Assembly: GCF_047250385.1 (NCBI RefSeq)
Contig: NZ_JBLBVM010000036.1
Coordinates: 5,983-69,982, forward strand
DNA: 64,000 bases
Direction: 5' to 3'
From: Glaciecola sp047250385
GTDB taxonomy: Bacteria > Pseudomonadota > Gammaproteobacteria > Enterobacterales > Alteromonadaceae
Position 1 is the first letter of the stretch. Each line of letters starts with the position of its first letter. Under the pieces are notes generated by a model. It had not been told where the DNA came from. It did no database searches and worked only from the letters and a program-made list of their open reading frames with translations. This document shows, one piece after another, positions 9,077 to 18,264 of the stretch. A program made the position numbers and the translations under genes.

Positions 9077-9658
9077 CATAAGTCGTCTTTGAATCAAGCT
9101 GAGTAAGCCGATTGCTAAGCCGAGGATGGCGCCGTACAAATGACTATCTACAGCCACATTGGCATCTATGAGATCGGGCATTAAACTACCAGCGCCATTA
9201 ATTTGTTCATTACCCACCTTCAAGACAAGGCCAATTAAGAGTAACCATCCACTAAGTAATTTATTCTCTAAATCGCTGATACACCCCCAAGCAAAAACGC
9301 CATGTATGGCGCCTGAGAGTCCTACGTACCATGTAATATCAGGAGCGAAAAAGTTAATGCATAAGGACAACAAAATGCACAAGATAAAAAACTTACTTAA
9401 ATAGGACCGAACTTCATAGTCGTCACCATGCAAGGCCCATAAAAGAAGCAAGCCCATAAGGTTAAATAAAATATGCACAAAGTTTGTATGTAGAAAATGA
9501 CCAGTGAGTAGTTGGTAGTAGTTTCCTTGTTCCCACCACGTATGCTCAAGCGCAAAATACTGAGAGCTTAAAGGTTCAAATACAAACGCAATAATACTAA
9601 TGAGAGCAACAATGAGAGGCCCTAAGTATTGATTTGGACGAGTGGGGAACTTCATCAT
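9056..9658 (-). CDS. rrtA: Rhombosortase (rhomboid-family intramembrane protease)
   Basis: A 200-residue, multi-pass membrane protein of the rhomboid superfamily at the short rhombosortase length. Catalytic Ser115 sits in GLSGAIHG and the partner His173 in DSHLYGAILG. HFLHTNFVHILFN in the first half is the typical His-rich loop and helix. Rhombosortases cut proteins bearing the C-terminal GlyGly-CTERM signal (glycine-rich motif, hydrophobic helix, basic tail) and prepare them for surface delivery, usually with type II secretion (family knowledge). A clear substrate is encoded about 10 kb away: the subtilase at 19771-23949. The gene is alone on the minus strand. Confidence 0.88.
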   Translation of the reverse strand: MMKFPTRPNQYLGPLIVALISIIAFVFEPLSSQYFALEHTWWEQGNYYQLLTGHFLHTNFVHILFNLMGLLLLWALHGDDYEVRSYLSKFFILCILLSLCINFFAPDITWYVGLSGAIHGVFAWGCISDLENKLLSGWLLLIGLVLKVGNEQINGAGSLMPDLIDANVAVDSHLYGAILGLAIGLLSLIQRRLMKKKAST

Positions 9659-9782
9659 ATGAAAGGAGCTTTTTTATAATAGATTATTTTGATGGTATCT
9701 TATCATTAGAAAACAACAATGCACTTACATAATCTGGTAAATTAAGTTCTTATATCAATTCAATAAGAGGTAATTAAGTCGC

Positions 9783-10538
9783 ATGTTAAACGTGAGTCGT
9801 GAAAACGCAATACTCAGTATAGAAATTTGTCGTCCAGATAAAAAGAATGCTTTGGTTCCTCAAATGTACCATGACATGGCACTAGCGCTGGAGTCAGCTG
9901 ATTCTGCTGATATAAAAGCGGTGCTTATTAAAGGAAGTCATGGATGCTTCACGGCAGGTAATGATATCGCTGACTTTATGTCAAAGAATGAGGACAAAGA
10001 CATTAAAGATACCTATCGTTTCATGATGTCTTTAGTCAATTGCCCAGTGCCAGTAGTCGCTCAAGTTGAAGGATTAGCCATTGGAATTGGTACGACATTG
10101 CTGTTGCACTGTGACTTTGTGTATTGTGATGAAAATGCGAAGTTCGCTATGCCTTTTATTAATCTAGGGTTGGTTCCTGAATATGCCTCAAGCTACATAT
10201 TGCCTCGTATTTCTGGCAACTTAAAAGCTGCAGAATTGCTTTTGTTAGGGGAAACCTTTGATGCTGAAAAAGCATATGAGTGTGGTATAGTTTCGAAAGT
10301 TGTTAGTTCAGAAGAGTTGCCCAATTTGATTTCGCAAACCTTAACTAAATTAGTAGATAAACCAAAAATGGCCTTGGTGCAATCAAAAGCCTTATTGCGA
10401 AATCAAAAGGACGATATTGAAAAACATATTTTGCTTGAATTAGAGGTGTTTGCCAAAGCAATGGTAAGCGAACCGGCGAAGGAAGCTTTTTCAGCCTTTC
10501 TAGAAAAAAGACCAGTAAACAAGCACTTATTCAAATAA
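9783..10538 (+). CDS. Enoyl-CoA hydratase/isomerase family protein
   Basis: A 251-residue crotonase-fold protein. The oxyanion-hole segments GCFTAGNDIADF (around residue 60) and EGLAIGIGTTLLLHCD (around residue 100) are present, and LVPEYASSY carries a likely active-site Glu. It acts on enoyl-CoA esters, either hydrating them or shifting the double bond, in the cytoplasm. A GAGG lies about 12 nt before the ATG. It is followed 113 bp later by the gamma-glutamyltransferase gene with no obvious functional link. The exact substrate chain length is not readable. Confidence 0.9.
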   Translation: MLNVSRENAILSIEICRPDKKNALVPQMYHDMALALESADSADIKAVLIKGSHGCFTAGNDIADFMSKNEDKDIKDTYRFMMSLVNCPVPVVAQVEGLAIGIGTTLLLHCDFVYCDENAKFAMPFINLGLVPEYASSYILPRISGNLKAAELLLLGETFDAEKAYECGIVSKVVSSEELPNLISQTLTKLVDKPKMALVQSKALLRNQKDDIEKHILLELEVFAKAMVSEPAKEAFSAFLEKRPVNKHLFK

Positions 10539-10651
10539 CTATTTTTTCTAATAGTAGTTTTAGAATTTGTCTTCGTTTCAAAGGTGTTATCGCTTGCCTC
10601 ATAAACAGCTAAAGAAAATAAAAGAAATTATTGTAAACAAACAGGTATTCA

Positions 10652-12409
10652 ATGAAAAAATTAGTTCTCGCTACACTGTGCCTTGCTACATTAAGCGCAA
10701 TGACTTTTACAACATTTGCTCAAACAGCCAATCCGGTGAGAGAGGATCGTGAGCCAGAAGCAGATACGGGTAGAATAACGAAGCAAGCATTTGAGGCTTC
10801 ACAATATATGGTTGTCGCAGCCAACCCGTACGCCTCTTGGGCTGGAAAGAATATTTTAGAGAAGGGCGGCTCAGCAATCGACGCTGCAGTTGCCATTCAA
10901 GCAATGTTAACCCTTGTAGAGCCTCAATCTTCTGGCATAGGAGGCGGCGCATTCATCCTTTATTGGGATAACAAAAACAAGAAATTACATACATTTGATG
11001 GCCGTGAAACTGCGCCGCAAAAAGCGAGTTCATTTATTTTTATGGAAGACGGCGAGCCAATGCGCTGGATAGATGCTGTTGTTGGTGGCAAATCTGTTGG
11101 AGTACCTGGCGTTCTGAAAGCGCTTGATATGGCACACAAAGAGTTTGGTAAATTAAAGTGGAATGAATTATTTGTCGATGCAATCACTACGTCAAAGCAA
11201 GGATTTACAGTTTCCCCTCGCTTAGAAAGACTGTTGTCACTAAACGTGCATCCTGGTTTGAACAATTTTGTTAAAACACAAAACTACTTCAAACCCAATG
11301 GTAATCACCTCAAGCAAGGCTTAACCAAGAAAAATGAGCAGTTAGCGAGCGTCCTTCTCAATATTGCTAATGAAGGGACTGATTACTTTTATAAAGGTGA
11401 GTTGGCTGAAAAAATAGCGGTGGCAGCGCGAACGGCTATCATTAATCCTGGTGTGTTAACAGCTGAAGATCTTGCAAACTATGAGGCAAAGAAACGAGCG
11501 CCAGTGTGCGGTAATTACAGAACCAAGAAGATTTGTGGAATGGCACCACCAAGCTCAGGTGGCATCACTGTCTATCAAATATTGAAAATGTTAGAGCAGT
11601 ACGACCTGGAAAAATATGGTGCAAACAGTAAAGAATTTATTCATCTATTCGCACAATCTAGTTCTTTAGCATATGCCGATAGAAGTGAGTATATAGCGGA
11701 TACGGACTTTACAAACTTACCAGCGGTATCTCTGATCAATTCTGCTTATCTATCCCAACGTTCTCAATTTGTTGGTTTGGATAAACCCTTCGTGAAAGCC
11801 GAAGCCGGCAAACCTTATATCAATGCTATGGTTGGTGAAGATCATACGCCTGAATTACCTAGTACAAGCCATTTCTCAATTGTTGATAAAGAGGGCAATG
11901 CGGTTTCCATGACGACTAGCGTTGAATTTATGTTTGGTTCTGGAGTGATGGTTGAAGGATTTCTTTTAAATAATCAACTGACAGATTTTTCTTTGTCGCC
12001 GTCTAAGAATGGCTTTAAAGCACTAAATAGTGTCGAGCCCAATAAACGCCCTCGTAGTTCAATGAGCCCAACGATGGTATTCGATGAAGAAGGGAACTTG
12101 GAGTTGATCATTGGTTCGCCCGGCGGCAGTAGAATTATTGATTATGTTGCCCAAACAATTATAAACGTCGTTGATTTTGACATGGATATTCAACAGGCTA
12201 TCAATGCACCCAGAGTAACTAATCGAAATGACTACACAGCATTGGAAAAAGGCTCGTCGCTTGTGGACTTGAAAGAAGAACTAGAAAAGATAGGCCATAA
12301 TGTCCGAATACTTGATTTAAATAGTGGTTTGCACGGTATTCAGTATAAGGATGGCAAATTGGTTGGTGGTGCAGATCCTAGAAGAGAAGGTATTGCAGTT
12401 GGCCTTTAG
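10652..12409 (+). CDS. ggt: Gamma-glutamyltransferase
   Basis: A 585-residue Ntn-hydrolase precursor with a signal peptide ending TTFAQ, so periplasmic. GGSAIDAAVA, QSSGIGGGAF and the self-processing site are all present: the precursor would cut before Thr405 in STSHFSIVDKEGNAVSM, giving a large and a small subunit with Thr405 as nucleophile. The second residue of the usual Thr-Thr-His is Ser here. GSPGGSRIIDY near the C-terminus matches the substrate loop. The enzyme hydrolyses or transfers the gamma-glutamyl group of glutathione, giving Cys-Gly for uptake. It is convergent with a small lipoprotein gene across a shared terminator. Confidence 0.94.
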   Translation: MKKLVLATLCLATLSAMTFTTFAQTANPVREDREPEADTGRITKQAFEASQYMVVAANPYASWAGKNILEKGGSAIDAAVAIQAMLTLVEPQSSGIGGGAFILYWDNKNKKLHTFDGRETAPQKASSFIFMEDGEPMRWIDAVVGGKSVGVPGVLKALDMAHKEFGKLKWNELFVDAITTSKQGFTVSPRLERLLSLNVHPGLNNFVKTQNYFKPNGNHLKQGLTKKNEQLASVLLNIANEGTDYFYKGELAEKIAVAARTAIINPGVLTAEDLANYEAKKRAPVCGNYRTKKICGMAPPSSGGITVYQILKMLEQYDLEKYGANSKEFIHLFAQSSSLAYADRSEYIADTDFTNLPAVSLINSAYLSQRSQFVGLDKPFVKAEAGKPYINAMVGEDHTPELPSTSHFSIVDKEGNAVSMTTSVEFMFGSGVMVEGFLLNNQLTDFSLSPSKNGFKALNSVEPNKRPRSSMSPTMVFDEEGNLELIIGSPGGSRIIDYVAQTIINVVDFDMDIQQAINAPRVTNRNDYTALEKGSSLVDLKEELEKIGHNVRILDLNSGLHGIQYKDGKLVGGADPRREGIAVGL

Positions 12410-12435
12410 TCAAAAAATATAATGCTTTTAATAAC

Positions 12436-12462
12436 ATACAGCCCTTTATCTAAGGGCTGTAT
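12436..12462. terminator. Bidirectional terminator between ggt and the lipoprotein gene
   Basis: Perfect 9-bp arms ATACAGCCC and GGGCTGTAT around a 9-nt loop. The hairpin overlaps the end of the minus-strand lipoprotein gene. T-tracts are short in both directions. Confidence 0.6.
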
Positions 12463-12907
12463 TTGATACACCAACTATCTTCCAGTCACCAGACTCTCTG
12501 ATCATCGAAATTGTTTTTAGTTGAATAATTTTTTTATGGTTGTAAGTACCGATAATTTTAACGTCTACCGTCGCTTCTTTTTTAAATTCAGTCATGCCTT
12601 GAAAACCGCCAGAGACTGGCTCTACTGTCATTTCAGTTAAACGTAAATTCAAAATGTGACGCTGTACACCACTATTGGTATGGTATGACTTCAACAAGCG
12701 CGCGAATTTGTCGGAAGACATCTCAATTGCCGAATCTAATGTTTTATCTTCGTAAACAGCCATAATGAAGGCAAGCGCTGCATATTGAGGAGTATCGTCA
12801 CTCATCATGCCATAACGACCTGCTTTGATCTCTCTCTCTGGCTTACTACAAGCTGTCACTGTTAAGGCAATAAGACATAACAGGATAACTTTACAAACTT
12901 TATTCAT
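12446..12907 (-). CDS. Small lipoprotein, function unknown
   Basis: A 153-residue protein with a clear lipoprotein signal peptide (MNKVCK, a hydrophobic run, then TVTAC with the modified Cys20). The mature part has a short helix-rich stretch (AALAFIMAVYEDKTLDSAIEM) and a C-terminal beta-rich half ending DWKIVGVS. That is the look of an NTF2-like or DUF4878-like domain, as in many small envelope lipoproteins; this is an impression, not a match. It is alone on its strand, convergent with ggt, with a 225-bp gap upstream toward cysK. I do not recognise a specific function. Confidence 0.75.
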   Translation of the reverse strand: MNKVCKVILLCLIALTVTACSKPEREIKAGRYGMMSDDTPQYAALAFIMAVYEDKTLDSAIEMSSDKFARLLKSYHTNSGVQRHILNLRLTEMTVEPVSGGFQGMTEFKKEATVDVKIIGTYNHKKIIQLKTISMIRESGDWKIVGVSNTALR

Positions 12908-13031
12908 TTTTTGCCGCTACCATAATAATTCATAGAATTACAAATAATGCTGTTTTCACTATCAATTTAGACAGTAAATCAGGCTTAATTGAAATATTTT
13001 CACATAGTGTGTTTCTTTATCGGCAAAAAGT

Positions 13032-13053
13032 AAAGGGACTGTAAAGTCCCTTT
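13032..13053. terminator. Hairpin upstream of the lipoprotein gene
   Basis: AAAGGGACT and AGTCCCTTT form a perfect 9-bp stem with a 4-nt loop. It lies downstream of cysK (minus strand), so it is probably the main cysK terminator, assisted by the next hairpin. Confidence 0.6.
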
Positions 13054-13090
13054 GTTTAGTAGTGTAGAAATTTGTAACGAATCCTGAATC

Positions 13091-13114
13091 AAGCCCAAGC
13101 TTTATTTTGGGCTT
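13091..13114 (-). terminator. Hairpin directly behind cysK
   Basis: Arms AAGCCCAA and TTGGGCTT around an 8-nt loop, 19 nt past the cysK stop. The T-run is poor, so it may act in tandem with the hairpin at 13032. Confidence 0.5.
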
Positions 13115-13132
13115 AGCATTCTAGTTCTTCAA

Positions 13133-14098
13133 TTATTGAACTTCTTCCAGCTCAGAAAACTCACCAGCAAAAAGTGGACTACTTAAGTAACGCTCAGTAC
13201 CACTAGCAAGCAAGACAACTACAATTTTGTCTTTGTTTTCTGGTCTTTCTGCATAGCGCTTCGCAGCTACGACGGCCGCACCTGAGGAAATACCGGCTAA
13301 GATGCCTTCTTCTTTCATTAAGCGATTTGCCATATCCATCGTTTCTTCATTAGTCACTTGTTCAACTTCATCAATTAACGATAAATCCAAGTTGCCTGGA
13401 ATAAAGCCAGCACCAATGCCTTGGATCTTATGAGGACCAGGAGTAAGCTCTTGACCAGCTTTAGCTTGGCTTATCACTGGACTATCTGTAGGCTCTACAG
13501 CGACAGTCGTGATAGCTTTACCTTTTGTATTCTTAATATATCTGCTTACGCCGGTAATAGTGCCGCCTGTACCAACACCCGCAATGAAAGCATCTACTTT
13601 ACCATCTGTATCTTCCCAAATCTCTGGGCCAGTCGTTTTCTCATGAATTTCTGGGTTGGCAGGGTTTTCGAACTGGTTAAGAGGCACATATTTACCAGGT
13701 GATGCATCCATCAATTCCTGAACTTTCGCTACAGCACCCTTCATACCCTTTGGAGCTTCAGTTAAAACCAAGTTAGCGCCCAATGCTTTTAATAACTTTC
13801 TGCGCTCTAAACTCATGCTGCTAGGCATTGTCAAAGTCAACTTATAACCGCGAGAAGCTGCGACAAAGGCTAATGCTATGCCAGTGTTACCGCTGGTTGC
13901 TTCAATAAGTTCTTTGCCTTCAGTCAATAAACCTTTCTTTTCGGCATCCCAAATCATATTGGCGCCAATGCGGCATTTAATACTAAAGCTAGGGTTGCGA
14001 GATTCAATTTTTGCGTATACGTTACCGCCCGTTACTCGATTGAGTCTTACTAATGGAGTACGGCCGATGGCAAGTGAGTGGTCGTCAAACGTTTTCAT
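13133..14098 (-). CDS. cysK: Cysteine synthase A (O-acetylserine sulfhydrylase)
   Basis: A 321-residue fold-type II PLP enzyme nearly collinear with E. coli CysK (323). NPSFSIKCRIGANMIWDAEKKG carries the Schiff-base Lys41. TSGNTGIALA binds the substrate carboxylate, GVGTGGTITGVSRYIK binds the PLP phosphate, and GILAGISSGAA closes the site. It makes cysteine from O-acetylserine and sulfide in the cytoplasm. It starts at ATG with AAGGA 6 nt upstream. The gene is monocistronic and divergent from the MoxR/VWA pair, with about 230 bp of shared upstream region. Confidence 0.95.
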   Translation of the reverse strand: MKTFDDHSLAIGRTPLVRLNRVTGGNVYAKIESRNPSFSIKCRIGANMIWDAEKKGLLTEGKELIEATSGNTGIALAFVAASRGYKLTLTMPSSMSLERRKLLKALGANLVLTEAPKGMKGAVAKVQELMDASPGKYVPLNQFENPANPEIHEKTTGPEIWEDTDGKVDAFIAGVGTGGTITGVSRYIKNTKGKAITTVAVEPTDSPVISQAKAGQELTPGPHKIQGIGAGFIPGNLDLSLIDEVEQVTNEETMDMANRLMKEEGILAGISSGAAVVAAKRYAERPENKDKIVVVLLASGTERYLSSPLFAGEFSELEEVQ

Positions 14099-14329
14099 GC
14101 TAGTTCCTTAATTAGACAATCATGGCGAATTCACTTCTCATTATTGTTTATTTTTAAAAACAACTATCACCGAGAGTTACGCATCGCTATTATTAATCTT
14201 TAGTGTTCTGTTAGTTATAAAACTTTTACAGTAGTAGAGTATGCGCAAATATAAAAAAACAAAGTGCTTTTTTGCTATATGTTATTTTATATTTCACTTA
14301 AAAACCAAAAACACAGCCTGAGGGATAAT

Positions 14330-15166
14330 ATGGGGTTTACTGGAACCAAGAATTATATTGCAAGCAAAGAGCTGCAGCTAGCGGTTAAAGCGGCAATGAC
14401 ATTAGAAAAGCCACTACTTATTAAAGGTGAGCCAGGCACTGGCAAAACCATGTTGGCTGAAGAGCTTTCAAGTGCATTGGGTACAGATTTATTGCAATGG
14501 CATATCAAATCAACAACTAAAGCTCAGCAAGGACTGTATGAATATGATGCAGTTTCGCGCCTCAGAGATTCTCAATTAGGAGATGATAGGGTTCATGACA
14601 TCAGTAATTACATTGTCAAAGGGAAGTTGTGGCAGGCATTTACAGCTGAAAAACGACCTGTTTTGCTGATTGATGAAATTGACAAGGCAGATATTGAGTT
14701 CCCAAACGACTTGTTGCTCGAACTCGATAAGATGGAGTTTTTTGTATACGAAACGCAGGAACGTATTGTTGCGAAGCAAAGACCTATCGTGATTATTACT
14801 TCCAATAATGAAAAAGAACTGCCTGATGCGTTTTTACGCCGCTGTTTTTTCCATTACATCCAATTCCCTGAACGAGAAGAAATGACGCAGATTGTTGATG
14901 TGCATTTTCCTAATATTAAGAAAGACTTGTTAGACAAAGCGCTAACTTCATTCTTTCAAATAAGAGAGGTGAGTGGCATCAAGAAGAAGCCATCAACATC
15001 TGAGCTTATTGATTGGATCAAATTATTGGTCGCTGATGATATTCCCGCATCTGTATTACAAGACAATGATGCAAAGAATGCATTACCACCTTTATATGGT
15101 GCGTTGCTTAAGAATGAACAAGACATTCACCTGTTTGAAAAACTGATGTTCATGGCTCGTCGTTAA
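14330..15166 (+). CDS. MoxR-family AAA+ ATPase
   Basis: A 278-residue AAA+ ATPase of the MoxR/CbbQ/NirQ type. Walker A GEPGTGKT is at residues 33-40, Walker B VLLIDEIDKAD at about 111-121, a sensor-1 ITSNNEKELP follows, and DAFLRRCFFHYIQFP is the arginine-finger region. The ATG at 14330 is chosen over the upstream in-frame start at 14264 because GAGGGA precedes it and the family N-terminus fits. Members of this group work with a VWA-domain partner to remodel or activate enzymes. Here the partner gene overlaps by one base (TAATG). The target is unknown. Confidence 0.9.
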   Translation: MGFTGTKNYIASKELQLAVKAAMTLEKPLLIKGEPGTGKTMLAEELSSALGTDLLQWHIKSTTKAQQGLYEYDAVSRLRDSQLGDDRVHDISNYIVKGKLWQAFTAEKRPVLLIDEIDKADIEFPNDLLLELDKMEFFVYETQERIVAKQRPIVIITSNNEKELPDAFLRRCFFHYIQFPEREEMTQIVDVHFPNIKKDLLDKALTSFFQIREVSGIKKKPSTSELIDWIKLLVADDIPASVLQDNDAKNALPPLYGALLKNEQDIHLFEKLMFMARR

Positions 15167-16347
15167 TGTTAATTGATTTCTTCTTTAAATTACGCGAATA
15201 CCGTTTAAAGACGAGTATCACAGAGTTACTTGATTTGGTAAATGCACTCGAACACGATGTTGTGTTTGCCGATATCGAAGGCTTTTATTTTTTGGCGCGC
15301 ACCGTTCTGGTTAAAGATGAGAACCAATACGACAAGTTTGATAGAGCATTTGCAGACTATTTTAAAGGCGTGCAATCAATTGATCTTTTTGACAAGGAAA
15401 TTCCAGAAGAGTGGCTACGCTCAGAAATGGAAAAGTACTTAAGTGAAGAGGAGAAACAGAAACTTGAAGCGCTAGGTGGACTTGATAAGTTAATGGAAAC
15501 GCTTCAAGAGCGTTTAAAAGAGCAAGAAAAACGTCATGAAGGCGGTAATAAATGGATTGGAACTGGCGGTACTTCTCCCTTCGGTGCGAATGGGCATAAT
15601 CCAGAAGGCGTGCGAATTGGTCAGAACAAGAACCGTAATTTCTCGGCGGTAAAGGTATGGGATAAACGTCAGTTCAAAAACCTTTCAAGTGATGTCGAGA
15701 TTGGCACCCGCAACATTAAAGTCGCCTTACGTAGATTACGCAAGTTTGCACGAACAGGTGCGAGCGAAGAGTTGGATGTTAATGACACCATAAGTTCGAC
15801 TGCTAAGAACGCCGGATACTTGGACCTTAAAATGACACCAGAAAGGCACAATGCGATTAAGCTCTTGTTGTTTTTCGATGTAGGTGGCTCAATGGATGCG
15901 CACATTAAACGCTGTGAAGAATTGTTTTCTGCGGTGCATACTGAATTCAAGCATATTGAATTTTTCTATTTCCATAACTGTATTTATGAAGGTGTTTGGA
16001 AAGACAATCAACGCCGTGGTCAACAAACTATCGATATTTACCAGATAATTCATAAGTATGGCGCTGATTACAAACTGATTTTCGTAGGTGATGCGACGAT
16101 GGGGCCCTATGAAATCACCTACCCAGGCGGTAGTGTCGAACATTGGAATGAAGAGCCCGGCTCAGTCTGGATGCAACGACTTCTTAATCACTTTGAGCAT
16201 GCGGTGTGGTTGAATCCACAACCAAAACAATATTGGCATTACCATGCCTCTTTGCAAATAATGCAAGACTTGATGAATAATCGAATGTTTCCCTTAACAG
16301 TCGATGGCCTAACAGAATCTATAAAGACATTATTGAAAAAAGCCTAA
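15166..16347 (+). CDS. VWA-domain protein (CoxE-like), partner of the MoxR ATPase
   Basis: A 393-residue cytoplasmic protein. The N-terminal half is helical, with a charged glutamate/lysine-rich linker (residues ~85-130) and a glycine-rich spacer. A von Willebrand A domain begins near residue 230. Its metal site reads DVGGSMD (Asp238), a variant of the usual DxSxS in which the first Ser is Gly. FVGDATMGPYEI supplies the later Asp/Thr positions. Coupled to the AAA+ gene by a one-base overlap, it probably recognises the substrate of that motor (family knowledge plus context). The pair is followed 95 bp later by rluF, probably a separate unit. Confidence 0.88.
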   Translation: MLIDFFFKLREYRLKTSITELLDLVNALEHDVVFADIEGFYFLARTVLVKDENQYDKFDRAFADYFKGVQSIDLFDKEIPEEWLRSEMEKYLSEEEKQKLEALGGLDKLMETLQERLKEQEKRHEGGNKWIGTGGTSPFGANGHNPEGVRIGQNKNRNFSAVKVWDKRQFKNLSSDVEIGTRNIKVALRRLRKFARTGASEELDVNDTISSTAKNAGYLDLKMTPERHNAIKLLLFFDVGGSMDAHIKRCEELFSAVHTEFKHIEFFYFHNCIYEGVWKDNQRRGQQTIDIYQIIHKYGADYKLIFVGDATMGPYEITYPGGSVEHWNEEPGSVWMQRLLNHFEHAVWLNPQPKQYWHYHASLQIMQDLMNNRMFPLTVDGLTESIKTLLKKA

Positions 16348-16441
16348 GCATGACAATTAATCAGCGTAAAGAGTCGCCTTCTCGTTGCATGTTGGCAAAG
16401 GAAGGAAGTATCATTGGCTGCCTTAAAAATTGGGAAATAAA

Positions 16442-17179
16442 ATGTTAAAAAGACTCAATAAATATATCAGCGATTCTGGCTTTTGTTCACGCCGCGAAGC
16501 CGATGCCTTAATTGAAAAGGGTAGTGTACAAGTAAATGGTAAAATACCTGAATTGGGCACAAAAATAGGGGCAGATGACAAAGTCACCGTAAATGGCAAA
16601 CTCATAAAAGCGGTTGCACAGGATAAAGCTGATCGAGTCTATCTTGCTTACAACAAACCTGTTGGAATTACCTGTACGACGGAAAGAAAAGTTCAAGGTA
16701 ACATTATCGACGCAATCGGTTTTCCGACTAGAATATTCCCTATTGGACGCTTAGATAAACCCTCGGAAGGATTGATTTTATTGACCAGCGACGGTGATAT
16801 TGTAAATAAGATCCTTAGAGCTGAGAATGCTCACGAAAAGCTTTACAGAGTTGTAGTTAACAGAGTCGTCACTGACGATTTTATTAGCAAAATGTCATCA
16901 GGTGTGCCCATACTCGATACAGTTACAAAGCCATGTACAGTTAGAAGAGCAGGGAAGTTTGGATTTGATATCATTCTTACACAAGGCTTGAATCGTCAGA
17001 TACGCAGGATGTGTGAATACTTAGGCTACGAAGTCACCCGATTAACTCGCAAACGAATTATGCATATCGATTTAAGCGGCATAAAACCGGGGCAATATCG
17101 GCATTTGACCGATGCTGAAATGATAGAGATGAATAAAGCACTCGAAGGTTCGACAAAAACCTATCAAGGAAACCACTAA
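16442..17179 (+). CDS. rluF: 23S rRNA pseudouridine(2604) synthase
   Basis: A 245-residue protein with an N-terminal S4 RNA-binding domain (RLNKYISDSGFCSRREADALI) and a RluB/E/F/RsuA-type catalytic domain. Catalytic Asp105 lies in GRLDKPSEGL, and GLNRQIRRMCEYLGYEV is the C-terminal signature. The order and several blocks, such as NKILRAENAHEK and GVPILDTVTK, match E. coli RluF, which modifies U2604 of 23S rRNA. It lacks the long basic tail of the E. coli protein. ATG 16442 is taken over the in-frame TTG at 16430 because the protein then starts MLKRLNKY like its relatives. Confidence 0.9.
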   Translation: MLKRLNKYISDSGFCSRREADALIEKGSVQVNGKIPELGTKIGADDKVTVNGKLIKAVAQDKADRVYLAYNKPVGITCTTERKVQGNIIDAIGFPTRIFPIGRLDKPSEGLILLTSDGDIVNKILRAENAHEKLYRVVVNRVVTDDFISKMSSGVPILDTVTKPCTVRRAGKFGFDIILTQGLNRQIRRMCEYLGYEVTRLTRKRIMHIDLSGIKPGQYRHLTDAEMIEMNKALEGSTKTYQGNH

Positions 17180-17221
17180 TAATCTTCCGCTTAGCTTTAT
17201 TTAACTTTTCTGAAGCAGGTA

Positions 17222-18058
17222 CTAACGATCTAAGTAATGGTTGAGCTTAACCAAACGTTGGGGCAAGAACTCAAACGCTGTGTCATAACCCATCTTATAT
17301 AGAGACTGCTTTTGTTGAACGCTTAAATTAAAATCAACTGCAGAGAAGTTTTCTGTATTCACCACTATGGTATTTTGCCAAAATTGTTCGTGCACATACT
17401 CTCTTGAAAGTGCCGTCATAAATGTTCTAATCAGCATATTAAGGTATTGAGCGATAGGTACCCAACTTTTCTTGAATTCCTGGATTTCTAGCTGCTCACT
17501 TTTCAGTCTAAAGCAGATTACATCTGTACCATCTTTAGCCCAATCTTGATGTAGCGCATCTTCAGATAAAATCGCGCCATCAACTAGTATGTGATGACGA
17601 TAGGATTTGAAACTAAAGAGTAAAGGTATAGACATCGAATATCTGACGGCCAATGAGATTTTCATGTCAGGACAATTTTCTTTATTGAATATTACTGGAC
17701 CGCCACCATTCACGTCAGTCGCCAATATGCTTAAGTTCTTGTCTATCTGAGCGAATGTTTTCCCGTTTAAATGATGGTCCATCCATGCCTCGAATGTATT
17801 ACCTGAACTCAAACCACCTTGAGTAAATAAGCGTAATAATGAGAAACCTTTGAATTTCCTAAAATCGGTCTCTTCAGCTAAATTACTTATGTCTTTTATG
17901 CTCATACCGGCACAATAGAGCGAGCAAACAATTGAGCCACCAGAAACACCCACTATATGGTCAAAGTCAATGTTAAGGTCTTTTATGGCGTTTAAGATGC
18001 CAATATGCGCGGAGAGTCGAGTACCACCACCTGAAAATATCGGAACTATTTTGTTCAT
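17222..18058 (-). CDS. Patatin-like phospholipase
   Basis: A 278-residue patatin-fold acyl hydrolase. The oxyanion loop GGGTR is at residues 10-14, nucleophile Ser39 is in GVSGGS, and the catalytic Asp160 is in VDGA, completing the Ser/Asp dyad. There is no signal peptide, so it is probably cytoplasmic and acts on phospholipids or neutral lipids. Start ATG 18058 is preferred over the upstream TTG at 18109, which would add a 17-residue tail before a motif that normally begins the protein. The stop lies about 40 bp from that of rluF (convergent), with no strong terminator seen between them. Confidence 0.88.
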   Translation of the reverse strand: MNKIVPIFSGGGTRLSAHIGILNAIKDLNIDFDHIVGVSGGSIVCSLYCAGMSIKDISNLAEETDFRKFKGFSLLRLFTQGGLSSGNTFEAWMDHHLNGKTFAQIDKNLSILATDVNGGGPVIFNKENCPDMKISLAVRYSMSIPLLFSFKSYRHHILVDGAILSEDALHQDWAKDGTDVICFRLKSEQLEIQEFKKSWVPIAQYLNMLIRTFMTALSREYVHEQFWQNTIVVNTENFSAVDFNLSVQQKQSLYKMGYDTAFEFLPQRLVKLNHYLDR

Positions 18059-18264
18059 AATAAATTTATCAAATGCCCAAGTTAACACTATTAAATTTGT
18101 ATCTGCCAATTGCTTTAATATTAAACAATTAACAAACTCTAATGATAGTAGACTTAATTATTGATAGGTACAATGTTAAAAATAAGAGAGACTTAGATCG
18201 TGAATATCGGAAAAGTGATATTTTTGAATTCAAACGAATAAATCCGAAACTGCAGTGTTTGTTG

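Noticed and set aside
1778..14184. A 14-base match in inverted orientation (1778-1791 and 14171-14184)
   Set aside because: A match of that length is expected more than once by chance in 64 kb; no further copies or extension were seen.
16350..16448. 32-codon reading frame overlapping the start of rluF
   Set aside because: No ribosome-binding site, and it is out of frame with and overlaps the rluF start. Probably chance.
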